NCBI GenBank assembly: GCA_022800315.1
Contig: JAAWQC010000021.1
Span: 1-43,490 of the forward strand
DNA length: 43,490 nt
Direction of reading: 5' to 3'
Source of the DNA: Clostridiales bacterium
GTDB taxonomy: Bacteria; Bacillota; Clostridia; Oscillospirales; Acutalibacteraceae
Notes under the pieces: model-generated
The model's input: the letters and a program-made list of their open reading frames with translations, nothing else
What the model was told of the DNA's origin: nothing
The model's database searches: none
Part shown: positions 25,101 to 32,415 of the stretch, piece by piece
Layout of the letters: every line of letters starts with the position of its first letter
Position numbering within the stretch: position 1 is the first letter of the stretch
Translations under genes and position numbers: made by a program

Positions 25101-25705
25101 TCCTCAAACAGCGCCGCCTTATCCACCAGCCATTGGTCGGGCCAGGGATGGGACTGGATAAAATCGTACAGGCGGCGTACCGCGGCGATCAGACGACGGT
25201 CATCCCGACCGGTTCCCATCACTTCACTCAGTTCGAGAAAGGCGGGATTCTCTTCAGTATACAGCTCCTCCAGTACCTCGGTCACCGCTTCCTGCCGCAG
25301 CAGAGATATCTCCGCCTCCTCCCCCACGCGAAACCGGGGGGACAGGTCCAGCAGCTGAAAGTGTTCCCGCAGCAACCCGGAGCAAAAGCCGTGGACGGTG
25401 CCGATGCTGGCGCGGGGCAGCAGCATCTGCTGGCGCTGGAGACGGCGGCTCCCCGGGTTGGCGGCGATGAGGCGGGACAGCTCCGCCGCGATGCGCTGCT
25501 TCATCTCTGCGGCCGCCGCTTTGGTGAAGGTCACCACCAGCAGGCGGTCCACATCAATCGGATGCTCGGCATCGGTGATCAGGCCCACCAAACGGGCCAC
25601 CAGTACCGAGGTCTTGCCCGAACCCGCCGCGGCCGATACCAGCACGGTGCCGCCGCGGGCCTCGATGCACCGCCGCTGCTCCGGTGTCCATCTTCGTTCG
25701 CCCAT
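22112..25705 (-). CDS. addA: ATP-dependent helicase/nuclease subunit A (AddA)
   Basis: A 1197-residue UvrD/Rep-type helicase with a RecB-like nuclease. With AddB it processes double-strand breaks to a recombinogenic 3' end. The ATG at 25705 is preceded by AAAGGGAGGGG at 5 bp; the start at 25729 is upstream of that site. Motifs: TPEQRRCIEARGGTVLVSAAAGSGKT (Q motif and Walker A, residues 7-32), TFTKAAAAEMK, VLVDEYQDTN (Walker B), GDVKQSIYGFR, IHNSKGLEFPVVF, VAMTRAREKL, and near the C-terminus the PD-(D/E)XK nuclease motif GLVIVDYKTDRV. AddB normally sits just upstream in Firmicutes, but no part of addB is present on either side here. Confidence 0.94.
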   Translation of the reverse strand: MGERRWTPEQRRCIEARGGTVLVSAAAGSGKTSVLVARLVGLITDAEHPIDVDRLLVVTFTKAAAAEMKQRIAAELSRLIAANPGSRRLQRQQMLLPRASIGTVHGFCSGLLREHFQLLDLSPRFRVGEEAEISLLRQEAVTEVLEELYTEENPAFLELSEVMGTGRDDRRLIAAVRRLYDFIQSHPWPDQWLVDKAALFEENVPLADTVWAREVIDRVRQVLFSSAALLHKAGELAAGEPKMADAYGHTLRQEEEALAAAARRMAEGCWDDRLKLVRELPACFGRLGALRKYEDEPRKERVTALRDEAKKQVKLLPDLFCGNEVQCREDIAVTGRQIASLFEVVRRYTARFGEKKRQKRLVDFNDLEHLALRLLVERKEEGGLIRTPLAAELAERYEQVLVDEYQDTNAAQDALFSALSRAETNLFFVGDVKQSIYGFRQAMPELFIRRRARYSEWGEKETPAFPASITLGHNFRSRREVTDAVNFVFRQIMGARTGGIDYDRREELVPAAAYPPGEDCETELTIVDGGTREEEDDRDPAEARVVAARIRELMQTFRPADGEKGTRPLKWGDICILLRSKSAHAAAYVDELNRCGVPAWTAAAGGFFDAPEIASAVSLLRSVDNPAQDIPLLSALVSPVAGFDPDDLAELRLLTRDGGLYHALRRYARRGADPSLRERCLSFLALLDRFRGLAATLPADRLIYRLYEETGLAAAARAGRHGGRRLANLRLLHEYARRFEQGGFRGLSSFMRYLDRLEQQDSELAPAAPTGAADAVRVMSIHNSKGLEFPVVFLAGLGGQFNDESTRSDLLLHPETGAGMVRREPESGRQYNTLPRQGVALAIRRSERAEELRVLYVAMTRAREKLCLVMTRKDPEADLIRLAASLPGGEAAGGRMPPRLVLSARSMGDWLLTAALRHPSGALLRQMAGAEDLPLLPAEEPWRIEVIRSPKAEEIEQAAPAPAQADPALVRLITERLTWAYPHGALTRVPSKLAASELSHRRLGRENIASRRPAFLSESGLTPAERGTALHTFMQFADYAAAADAPERERDRLVERGFLTEQQGAALPFSRIRGFFGGELYRRMTASASLRREVPFTVDLPAETLLDTEAADGGELAGEKVVIQGIADCVFEEDGGLVIVDYKTDRVKSGGELAARYREQLQVYAYALERVYGLPVKECLLYSFSLSRAVPVRMEKA

Positions 25706-26039
25706 ACCTGCCCCTCCCTTTATAATCATCCATGAAAAAATGAAAAATGGTATATACTATATATGACGGCCTAACGGCCGCCGGAGCGATCACGGTGGGC
25801 TTACAGTATTCTCGTAACCGGACCGGCACCGAGCCGCCTTCGTACACCTCCCCTTATCCAACGCGGCCCCCATTATGACGGCAGAGGATGGCATTCTTCT
25901 CATGCGTTATTATAACATAGGTGGCTTTCCAATTACATCAGGATAAAGCGTGAGACTTTCCACCCTTTTTTAATTTGACAAATTGCCGAAAAAACACTAT
26001 ACTATTTGTTCATTCTAACAATTCAGAAAAGAGACGTGT
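25706..26039. other. divergent intergenic region between addA and the RNA helicase gene
   Basis: Apart from the helicase promoter at 25975-26003, I see an AT-rich block (25749-25767) of alternating TATA that could hold the addA -10, and a short palindrome around GGCCTAACGGCC (25770-25781). No gene is visible. Confidence 0.4.
25975..26003 (+). promoter_or_regulatory. promoter of the DEAD-box helicase gene
   Basis: TTGACA (25975-25980), 17-bp spacer, TATACT (25998-26003); one mismatch to consensus. The start of transcription is expected about 30 bp before the ATG. Confidence 0.75.
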
Positions 26040-27761
26040 ATGAATTCAAATTCCTTTAGCGACATGACCCTAACACCCGAAATCCGCCAGGCCCTGGACG
26101 ACCTGGGTTTCGAGAACGCCACCGATATCCAGGCACGCAGCATCCCCCTGATCCAGAGCGGGCGGGACGTGATCGGCCGATCCCAGACCGGCACAGGTAA
26201 AACCATCGCCTTCGGCATTCCCGCGGTGGAACGGATCGACCCGTCCGACACGGAAAAGGGATGCGCACAGGTTCTGATCCTGTGCCCGACGCGGGAGCTG
26301 GCCGTGCAGGCGTGCGACGAGCTGCGCAAGCTGTCCCGTTATCTGCCCTATGTGCGCCCCGCCGACGTCTATGGCGGCGCACCCATGGACCGCCAGATCG
26401 CCCGCCTGAAAACCGCCAACCTGGTGGTGGGCACGCCGGGCCGTGTCATGGATCATATGCGCCGGCGCACCCTGAAGCTGGAACGGCTGAAAATGATCGT
26501 GCTGGACGAAGCGGACGAAATGTTGAGCATGGGTTTTCGCGAGGATATCGAAACGATTCTGTCCGACGCGCCGGCGCAGCGGCAGACCGTACTGTTTTCC
26601 GCCACCATGCCGCCGGATATCCTCGCCCTGACCGAAACCTATCAGCAGGATCCCGCCATGGTGCAGATCGAGGCCCGACAGGAGACGGTGGAAAACATCG
26701 AACAGCTGTATTATGACGTCCCCATGGGCCGTAAGCTGGACGCGCTGGAACTCATCCTGAAGGCCAACGGCGACCGCCTGACCCTGATTTTCTCCAATAC
26801 CAAGCGTATGGTGGATGACATCACCGAACGGCTGAACCGGGCTGGTATCCGCGCGGAGGGGCTCCACGGCGATATGAAGCAGTCCCAGCGGACCAAGGTG
26901 ATGGACAGCTTTAAACAGGGGCGGCTGTCCGTGCTGGTCGCCACCGACGTGGCCGCCCGCGGCATCGATGTCAATGACATCGAAACGGTGGTCAACTACG
27001 ATGTACCTCAAAGCGCGGAATATTATGTCCACCGGATCGGTCGCACCGGCAGGGCGGGAAAATCCGGCAGGGCCATGACCCTGTGCAGCGGCCGACGGCA
27101 GGTGGGCGAGCTGATGACCATCGCGCGCCTCACTCGCTCCAGCATCGCGCGGGCCGAGCTGCCCACCGCTCAGGACGTGCGCGACCGGAAGAAACAGCAG
27201 GTACTGGGTGAGCTGATGTCCCTGCTGGAAAAGGACGAGAGCGCTTCCCGCGGCATGGAAACTTATACCCAATGGACGCAGGAGCTGGCAGAAGCCGGCT
27301 ACGAACCGGGTCGTATTGCCGCCGCGGCTCTGCTGCTGCATCTGGGCGAACCGGCGGACGATACGGCGGATATCCGCCCGGCACGGGTGCGTGAGGGCGG
27401 TTACCCCCGCGGCGGGACCGCCGCCGGTGACGCGGGCTACCGCAAAATCACCATCAACATCGGCCGTGACAACCGGGTGGCGCCCAATCATATAGTCAGC
27501 GCGCTGGCGGGACGTACCGGTATGTCGGGACGGGAAATCGGCAAGATCGAAATCTACGACGACCGCACTGTGGTCGCCATACCCGAGGGACGGGTGGACG
27601 ACGCGATTGAAGCGATGAAAGACTGTAAGATTGTGGGACGTTCTACCGTGACCGCCCGCTGCCATGACGAGGCAGTGGCTTCCCGTTTTCCCTCTCCCTA
27701 TAAGGGAAAAGGCGCGCCCCGCCGCGACCGGCGCCGTGACGATTCGCGCCGCCGGTACTGA
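26040..27761 (+). CDS. DEAD-box ATP-dependent RNA helicase (DeaD/CsdA-DbpA type)
   Basis: A 573-residue RNA helicase. It unwinds RNA duplexes in ribosome assembly or mRNA turnover. Motifs in order: Q motif near residue 20, SQTGTGKT, PTRELAVQ, TPGRVMDH, DEAD, SAT, IFSNTKRMVDDI, VATDVAARGID and HRIGRTGRAG. After a helical linker, residues about 470-550 form a DbpA-type RNA-binding domain (KITINIGRDNRVAPNHIVSA, GKIEIYD) that usually gives ribosomal RNA or broad RNA affinity. The tail is basic (RRDRRRDDSRRRY). The ATG at 26040 has only a weak purine-rich site, but the family alignment starts here. The gene is transcribed alone. Confidence 0.93.
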   Translation: MNSNSFSDMTLTPEIRQALDDLGFENATDIQARSIPLIQSGRDVIGRSQTGTGKTIAFGIPAVERIDPSDTEKGCAQVLILCPTRELAVQACDELRKLSRYLPYVRPADVYGGAPMDRQIARLKTANLVVGTPGRVMDHMRRRTLKLERLKMIVLDEADEMLSMGFREDIETILSDAPAQRQTVLFSATMPPDILALTETYQQDPAMVQIEARQETVENIEQLYYDVPMGRKLDALELILKANGDRLTLIFSNTKRMVDDITERLNRAGIRAEGLHGDMKQSQRTKVMDSFKQGRLSVLVATDVAARGIDVNDIETVVNYDVPQSAEYYVHRIGRTGRAGKSGRAMTLCSGRRQVGELMTIARLTRSSIARAELPTAQDVRDRKKQQVLGELMSLLEKDESASRGMETYTQWTQELAEAGYEPGRIAAAALLLHLGEPADDTADIRPARVREGGYPRGGTAAGDAGYRKITINIGRDNRVAPNHIVSALAGRTGMSGREIGKIEIYDDRTVVAIPEGRVDDAIEAMKDCKIVGRSTVTARCHDEAVASRFPSPYKGKGAPRRDRRRDDSRRRY

Positions 27762-27793
27762 ACCCCTTGACGGCAAACCGCGCAATCACACAC

Positions 27794-27822
27794 TTGACGA
27801 TAGGGTCGATTCCTGCTATAAT
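27794..27822 (+). promoter_or_regulatory. strong promoter upstream of tRNA-Thr
   Basis: TTGACG (27794-27799), 17-bp spacer, TATAAT (27817-27822). Just after it lies a hairpin with 9-base arms (27824-27832, 27851-27859). Confidence 0.7.
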
Positions 27823-27877
27823 ATCCGAGCGGTTGTCCTGAATGAGGAGGCCGCTCGGATTTTCTGTGGGAATCACC

Positions 27878-27909
27878 GGGCAGCTCGTCGGGCTCATAAC
27901 CCGAAGGTC
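27878..27909 (+). pseudogene. fragment of an initiator tRNA (fMet)
   Basis: These 32 bases match the middle of a bacterial tRNA-fMet: the 3' half of the D arm (GGCAGCTC), the anticodon arm TCGGG-CTCATAA-CCCGA (27888-27904) with anticodon CAT and the three G-C pairs that mark initiators, and the start of the variable loop (AGGTC). The acceptor stem, D-stem 5' half and T arm are missing, so it cannot be functional. It lies 17 bp before tRNA-Thr. Confidence 0.75.
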
Positions 27910-27925
27910 CTGCAGCGAGTCATAC

Positions 27926-28001
27926 GCTACTGTGGCTCAGTTGGTAGAGCAGCTGATTCGTAATCAGCAGGTCGCCGGTTCAAGTCCGGCCAGTAGCTCC
28001 A
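27926..28001 (+). tRNA. tRNA-Thr(CGU)
   Basis: A complete cloverleaf with encoded CCA: acceptor GCTACTG/CAGTAGC, D stem GCTC/GAGC, anticodon arm GCTGA-TTCGTAA-TCAGC with anticodon CGT, T arm GCCGG-TTCAAGT-CCGGC, discriminator T, CCA at 27999-28001. It reads ACG codons. Confidence 0.97.
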
Positions 28002-28003
28002 GC

Positions 28004-28041
28004 GTCGTCGCGGACTTTGTATCGTTCGCGACGACTTTTCT
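28004..28041 (+). terminator. tRNA-Thr terminator
   Basis: GTCGTCGCG (28004-28012) pairs with CGCGACGAC (28027-28035), followed by TTTTC and further T residues. Confidence 0.85.
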
Positions 28042-28044
28042 TTT

Positions 28045-28441
28045 GGAAAAGTTGTCGGCTCACTCACGTCGTTGCTCCTCCTCTCCGCAAAAAGTCACGC
28101 TCGGCTCGCTGTCTCTACCAACTTTTTGCGGGTTTGCACTTTGCAGCGCTGAAGATTCATTTTGTCTCACCCTTACAATGAAGAAAAGACAGGCCAAAGC
28201 CTGTCTTTTCTTCATTAGAGCTCGTTGTTTGCCAAAGGCAAATAACGTCCGCGGCGGCGGAGTGATTCGCTTCGCTCTTTCTCTTCCCTGCGACTGATAA
28301 CGCACCGATCTTTAGCATCACACCTTTACAAACCCGCCTCACGCAAACTAACAGCCGGCAGGCTTGCTTTTACCGCCGGAATACGATATGATAAACGGCA
28401 AGAGATTCGACAGCGGCCGCATTGGCAAAGGAGAATGGGGA
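28045..28441. other. structured non-coding region before the histidine kinase gene
   Basis: No convincing gene. A perfect 11-bp inverted repeat CCGCAAAAAGT/ACTTTTTGCGG (28085-28095, 28121-28131) is followed by the perfect hairpin at 28177-28216. The rest has short dyads such as TTTGCCAAAGGCAAA near 28228. The kinase ribosome binding site AAAGGAG is at 28427-28433. Confidence 0.5.
28177..28216. terminator. perfect 18-bp hairpin, possible bidirectional terminator
   Basis: Arms 28177-28194 and 28199-28216 are perfectly complementary around a 4-nt loop, with TCTTTTCTT in one arm. No gene ends close by, so its role is unclear. Confidence 0.5.
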
Positions 28442-31225
28442 ATGAAACATCCGTATGGTTCAGCGACAGGCTCCTCGCAGCCGTCTGCCGGCAAAGAGCA
28501 GGTATCCCTGAATTCATGGAAAACCAGTATGCTTCGTTATCTGCTGGATGAGGACCTGACCATTCTGGAGGCCAACGACCGATTTTATGAGAGCACCGGC
28601 TACCCGCCGGAGGAATTCCGCCGTCTCTTCCCGTCCCTGCGTCAATATTACGGGGACGGTTCGGCGGATTTTGCGTCGCTGAAAGATTCCCTGGCGGGCG
28701 CGCTGGAAAACGGGGAGACGGAAGCCAGCCTGACCCTCCGTTTTCCGGTGAAGGAGGGACCTCCCTCCTTCACTCGCATTTCAGCCACCATCGGCGAGGA
28801 ACCGGTGGACGGCAGCCGTGTGATTCTTGCCGTACATACCGATGTCAGCGATATCCTGAACCTACAGCGTGAAACATCCCGCCGGTACGAGGAAAAGGCG
28901 CAGGGCTTCGAATGGATGATGGAGTCGTATGTCGGCAACATTTACATCAGCGATATGGAATCCTACGAACTGCTGTACTTAAATCAGACGGCGTGCGGCA
29001 CGCTGGGCATGCCGCTGGAAAAAGTGCTGGGACGCAAATGCTACGAAGTGATTCAGGGCCGGACCTCCCCCTGCCCCTTTTGCACCAACAGCCGCCTGCG
29101 GGAGGACGAATTTTACGAATGGGAATTCGACAACCCCCTCCTGAAGCGTACCTTCATGATCAAAAACCGCATCATCAACTGGAACGGTCACCGGGCGCGG
29201 ATCGAATTGTCCCACGATATGTTCAGCACCGAATACAAACTGGCAAAAAAGGATCGGGAACGGGAAGCACTTCTGCGGACGATACCGGGCGGTTTTGCCC
29301 GTGTGGACGCACGGGACAACGCTACCGTCCTCTGGTACGACGCCAGTTTCCTTCAAATGATCGGCTATACGAAGGAGCAGTTTGAGACGGGACTGAACTC
29401 CCGGTGCAGCTATGTCCATCCTGACGATCAAGAACGGCTGACCGCGATGATGAAGGAAACGCGGGAAACCGGGCAAAGCGCGGTTTTTGAAAGCCGGGTG
29501 ATCGCCCATAACGGTGAAAGCCGGATATTGACCACCACGCTGTGCTACGTGAGCGGCGAAGACAGCTGGGACAGGATTCCTTCCTATTACAGCATCGTCA
29601 TTGATGTGACCAAAGAGCGGGCGGAGCAGGCCCGGCAGCGAAAAGCGCTGGAAGACGCTTATCAGGCAGCCAGGGTGGCCAGCTCGGCCAAAACCAATTT
29701 CCTGTCCTCCATGTCCCACGATATCCGTACGCCGATGAATGCCATCATGGGTATGACGGCCATCGCCCAGATGAACCTCACCTCCCCCGACCGGGTGCAC
29801 GACTGCCTGAAAAAAATCGACGTATCCAGCCGTCATCTGCTTAGCCTTATCAATGAAATCCTGGATATGTCCAAAATCGAAAGCGGCAAAATCGACCTGA
29901 TTCCCGAAAATATCAACCTGCCCGATCTGGTGCAGAACGTGGCGGACATGTGCCAGCCTCTGATCACGGAAAAGCATCAGGAATTCCAAATGAGTGTGGG
30001 CCGGGTGCAGCACGAGCGGGTCGTGGCCGACGGCGACCGTCTGCAGCAGGTCTTTATGAACCTGCTCTCCAACGCGATAAAATATACCCCCGACGGCGGC
30101 ATCATCAGCCTGCGTATCAACGAGCTGCCTTCTCCCGCGCCGCAGAAAAGCCAATATGAGTTTATCTTTACCGACAACGGCATCGGCATGTCCGCGGAAT
30201 TTATCTCGCATATATTTGAGCCCTTTTCCCGCGCCGAGGATTCGCGCATCAGCAAAATCCAGGGGACCGGCCTGGGCATGGCGATTACGGAAAACATCGT
30301 CCATATGATGAACGGCACCATTGAAGTCAAGAGCCGGCTGGATGTCGGCAGCCGAATCACCGTATCCATCCCTCTGGAACTGCTTCCGGACGAACTGCCG
30401 GACGATATCGAACTAAAGGGCCTTCCTGTGCTGGTAGTGGATGATGACCAGGTGGTATGTGAAAACGCCGCCGCGCTGCTGGGAGAACTGGGGATGCGCG
30501 GTTATTGGGTGCTGTCGGGGCCGGAGGCCATCCATCGTGTCGTGAAAGCCCACGATCAGGCGGACGACTTTTTCGCGGTAATCCTGGACTGGAAAATGCC
30601 GGAGATGGGCGGCCTGCAAACGGTGACGGCCCTGCGTAAAGAGATGGGCGAAGACGTGCCCATCATCATCATCTCCGCCTATGACTACTCCAATATCGAG
30701 GAGGAGTTTGTCCGGGCGGGGGCGGACGCCTTTATCACAAAACCTCTTTTCAAATCAAAGATGCTGCACGTTCTGCAATTGTTCTGCACCAGCAGCAAAA
30801 TGGAAACCGCAACCGCATTGGCGGAAGAAAAGCACTCCGCTTTGCAGGGCAAACGGGTGCTGCTGGTGGAGGACAACGACCTGAACCGCGAAATCGCCGT
30901 GGAACTGCTGCAATTGCAGGGGATCACCGTTGACTCGGTGGAAAACGGGAAATATGCAGTGGACGCGTTTCAAAATTCATCAGCCGGGGACTATGCGGCG
31001 ATTCTGATGGACATCCAGATGCCGGTGATGAACGGCTACGACGCCACTGCTGCCATCCGCTCCCTGGGCCGGGACGACGCGCGCACAATCCCGATTTTGG
31101 CGCTGACAGCCAACGCCTTTGCTGCGGATGTAGGAAAAGCCTTCAGTGTCGGCATGAACGACCACATCGCCAAGCCTCTGGACGTGAAGCGACTCATTGA
31201 AGTGCTTCAGAAATGGATAGGATAA
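28442..31225 (+). CDS. PAS-containing hybrid sensor histidine kinase with two receiver domains
   Basis: A 927-residue soluble hybrid kinase; no membrane segment is visible, so it probably senses a cytoplasmic signal. The ATG at 28442 has AAAGGAG 8 bp upstream. Domains in order: PAS 1 (about 25-140), PAS 2 (about 155-280, with CPFC near 220), PAS 3 (about 285-395), HisKA with H426 in MSHDIRTPMN, HATPase_c (about 530-650; N-box LLSNAIKY, DNGIGM, GTGLGM), receiver 1 with D716 (VILDWKMP) and receiver 2 with D857 (ILMDIQMP). There is no output domain and no adjacent response regulator, so the partner is unknown. The Mu-like element begins 8 bp after its stop and now separates the gene from the terminator at 37975-38007. 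Confidence 0.92.
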   Translation: MKHPYGSATGSSQPSAGKEQVSLNSWKTSMLRYLLDEDLTILEANDRFYESTGYPPEEFRRLFPSLRQYYGDGSADFASLKDSLAGALENGETEASLTLRFPVKEGPPSFTRISATIGEEPVDGSRVILAVHTDVSDILNLQRETSRRYEEKAQGFEWMMESYVGNIYISDMESYELLYLNQTACGTLGMPLEKVLGRKCYEVIQGRTSPCPFCTNSRLREDEFYEWEFDNPLLKRTFMIKNRIINWNGHRARIELSHDMFSTEYKLAKKDREREALLRTIPGGFARVDARDNATVLWYDASFLQMIGYTKEQFETGLNSRCSYVHPDDQERLTAMMKETRETGQSAVFESRVIAHNGESRILTTTLCYVSGEDSWDRIPSYYSIVIDVTKERAEQARQRKALEDAYQAARVASSAKTNFLSSMSHDIRTPMNAIMGMTAIAQMNLTSPDRVHDCLKKIDVSSRHLLSLINEILDMSKIESGKIDLIPENINLPDLVQNVADMCQPLITEKHQEFQMSVGRVQHERVVADGDRLQQVFMNLLSNAIKYTPDGGIISLRINELPSPAPQKSQYEFIFTDNGIGMSAEFISHIFEPFSRAEDSRISKIQGTGLGMAITENIVHMMNGTIEVKSRLDVGSRITVSIPLELLPDELPDDIELKGLPVLVVDDDQVVCENAAALLGELGMRGYWVLSGPEAIHRVVKAHDQADDFFAVILDWKMPEMGGLQTVTALRKEMGEDVPIIIISAYDYSNIEEEFVRAGADAFITKPLFKSKMLHVLQLFCTSSKMETATALAEEKHSALQGKRVLLVEDNDLNREIAVELLQLQGITVDSVENGKYAVDAFQNSSAGDYAAILMDIQMPVMNGYDATAAIRSLGRDDARTIPILALTANAFAADVGKAFSVGMNDHIAKPLDVKRLIEVLQKWIG

Positions 31226-31231
31226 AGACTG

Positions 31232-31258
31232 TTGTGGTACGTCAAGCAAAATGAGAAT
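31232..31258 (+). repeat. left inverted terminal repeat with transposase site L1
   Basis: It matches the reverse complement of 37919-37945 at 23 of 27 positions. The core site is CGTCAAGCAAAATGAGAAT (31240-31258). Confidence 0.85.
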
Positions 31259-31335
31259 ATTCCCTTAGTCAGTAATCCACGTAAACCCGCATTAACTCTA
31301 AGTTTTCAGTAACATGACTAACGGAAAAACGGCGC

Positions 31336-31348
31336 GCAAAATGAGAAT
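31336..31348 (+). repeat. internal transposase site L2
   Basis: GCAAAATGAGAAT is an exact repeat of 31246-31258, 90 bp further in. Multiple end sites are the rule for MuA/TnsB-type transposases. Confidence 0.75.
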
Positions 31349-31384
31349 TATTGACCGACTAACGGAATTCTCCATAAATACTTG

Positions 31385-31428
31385 AAAAGCCAACAAACCT
31401 AGTTTAATTCTAGGTTTGTTGGCTTTTT
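31385..31428. terminator. terminator in the element's left end
   Basis: Perfect 18-base arms (31385-31402, 31410-31427), A4 and T6 edges. It lies downstream of the repressor gene (minus strand) and would also stop read-through from the histidine kinase gene into the element. Confidence 0.85.
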
Positions 31429-31500
31429 TCTATTGCGAGAGAAAGGAACAGACTAACGGAATGTCCTTAAGAATAACGCAGAAATCATTTGAATGTATAT

Positions 31501-32067
31501 CTATACTTTGTTTTGCACATTATATTCATTTCCTAAAAAATTATAAATGTTTTGCAAATCATCACTCAATTCTGCTTTGCAACTTTCTACAGCTACGGAA
31601 TTTGGATTTTTCGCAAGAGACAATCTCACTACTTGACTAAAGTTCATCATAAATTTTTGAACGAGTTCCAAATACTCCATTTTTAGTTCTTCGTCTAGAT
31701 CCTGGCCATAACGTAAAGTTGATACTAATTCAGCAAAAGATAAAGAGTAATACCCATATTCCACATTGGATTTTGTAGAAAGTAAAAGCATCATCTTGAG
31801 CAAAGCCTCATTGGATTCCTCAACTAGAGATACTTTGTTGTTTTCATAAACTTCATCATACATATCTCCACTATTACTACACAACCAATTTTCATTGACA
31901 CCGAATTCAAGGCAAATCAGCTTTATCAGTTTATTTGTTGGAATTTCGTTACCATTTTCTATGCCGCTTAAATACGATTGAGATACTAAGAGCCGTTTTG
32001 CGAATTCTTTCTGGGTTAGGTCTTCGGATTTTCGTAATTCCTTTATCCTGTCTCCAATACTATTCAT
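31501..32067 (-). CDS. XRE-family repressor of the element
   Basis: A 188-residue regulator. I choose the ATG at 32067, with GGAGGGT 6 bp upstream; a TTG at 32082 overlaps that site. Residues about 5-60 are a lambda-Cro/C1-type helix-turn-helix (IKELRKSEDLTQKEFAKRLLVSQSYLSGIENG). The remaining 125 residues are helical with no recognised domain; there is no obvious LexA-like protease part, so induction would not be through self-cleavage. The gene is AT-rich compared with its surroundings. It is divergent from the Cro-like gene over three operator-like sites, the usual position of a lysogeny repressor; it probably silences the transposase operon. Confidence 0.88.
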   Translation of the reverse strand: MNSIGDRIKELRKSEDLTQKEFAKRLLVSQSYLSGIENGNEIPTNKLIKLICLEFGVNENWLCSNSGDMYDEVYENNKVSLVEESNEALLKMMLLLSTKSNVEYGYYSLSFAELVSTLRYGQDLDEELKMEYLELVQKFMMNFSQVVRLSLAKNPNSVAVESCKAELSDDLQNIYNFLGNEYNVQNKV

Positions 32068-32084
32068 CGTTTTACCCTCCAAAA

Positions 32085-32162
32085 TATCAGCACACTAATA
32101 AAAAACATAAAAAGCTCTTGACAAATATCAGTATACGGATTTATAATATCAATGTACTGATA
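32085..32162. promoter_or_regulatory. three phased 16-bp operators between repressor and Cro-like genes
   Basis: TATCAGCACACTAATA (32085-32100), TATCAGTATACGGATT (32126-32141) and TATCAATGTACTGATA (32147-32162) share TATCA-N6-TGATA symmetry. Their starts are 41 and 21 bp apart, near whole turns of the helix. The last two flank or overlap the -10 of the rightward promoter. Confidence 0.65.
32118..32147 (+). promoter_or_regulatory. rightward early promoter of the element
   Basis: TTGACA (32118-32123), 18-bp spacer, TATAAT (32142-32147). The spacer is operator 2 and the -10 abuts operator 3, so repressor binding would block it. Confidence 0.75.
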
Positions 32163-32209
32163 AATTATACCACATCCATTAGAAGAGTGCAATTGGAGGA
32201 GGTGGAGTA

Positions 32210-32410
32210 ATGAACAAAATTGGAACTATTATTAAGTCTACAAGAAAAGCACGCGGTCTCACTCAAAGAGCATTTGGAGAAACCTTGACGGTCTCGCAGT
32301 CATATATCTCTTCCGTTGAAAGTGGGAAAGAGACTCCTACACCAATGTTCATTAAACTATTCTGCTCACTATATTCCATAAACGAAAACCTCTTTATATC
32401 TAGGAGCTGA
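32210..32410 (+). CDS. Cro-like / Ner-like small XRE regulator
   Basis: A 66-residue protein that is nearly all helix-turn-helix (IIKSTRKARGLTQRAFGETLTVSQSYISSVESGKETPT), similar to the DNA-binding half of the divergent repressor. GGAGGAGGTGGAG lies directly upstream of the ATG. As first gene of the rightward operon it holds the position of Cro in lambda and Ner in Mu, which lower early transcription. It is followed after 5 bp by the transposase gene, and the ribosome binding site of that gene overlaps its final codons, suggesting coupling. Confidence 0.88.
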   Translation: MNKIGTIIKSTRKARGLTQRAFGETLTVSQSYISSVESGKETPTPMFIKLFCSLYSINENLFISRS

Positions 32411-32415
32411 ATTTC

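Larger units (their letters stand above)
31316..31461 (+). repeat. three copies of GACTAACGGAA in the left end
   Basis: GACTAACGGAA occurs at 31316-31326, 31357-31367 and 31451-31461, in the same orientation. Spacings are 41 and 94 bp. The copies interleave with transposase site L2 and the terminator. Possibly an accessory binding site, comparable in position to enhancer or left-end sites in Mu; function unknown. Confidence 0.6.

Noticed and set aside
22706-25735. A 1009-codon open frame antisense to addA
   Set aside because: High GC in third positions leaves the reverse strand open. The protein has no domains, and the plus-strand frame is a mirror of AddA, whose motifs are unmistakable.
27926-28001. 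tRNA-Thr as an attachment site for the Mu-like element
   Set aside because: The element lies more than 3 kb away, uses a DDE transposase, and no copy of the tRNA 3' end is found at its borders.
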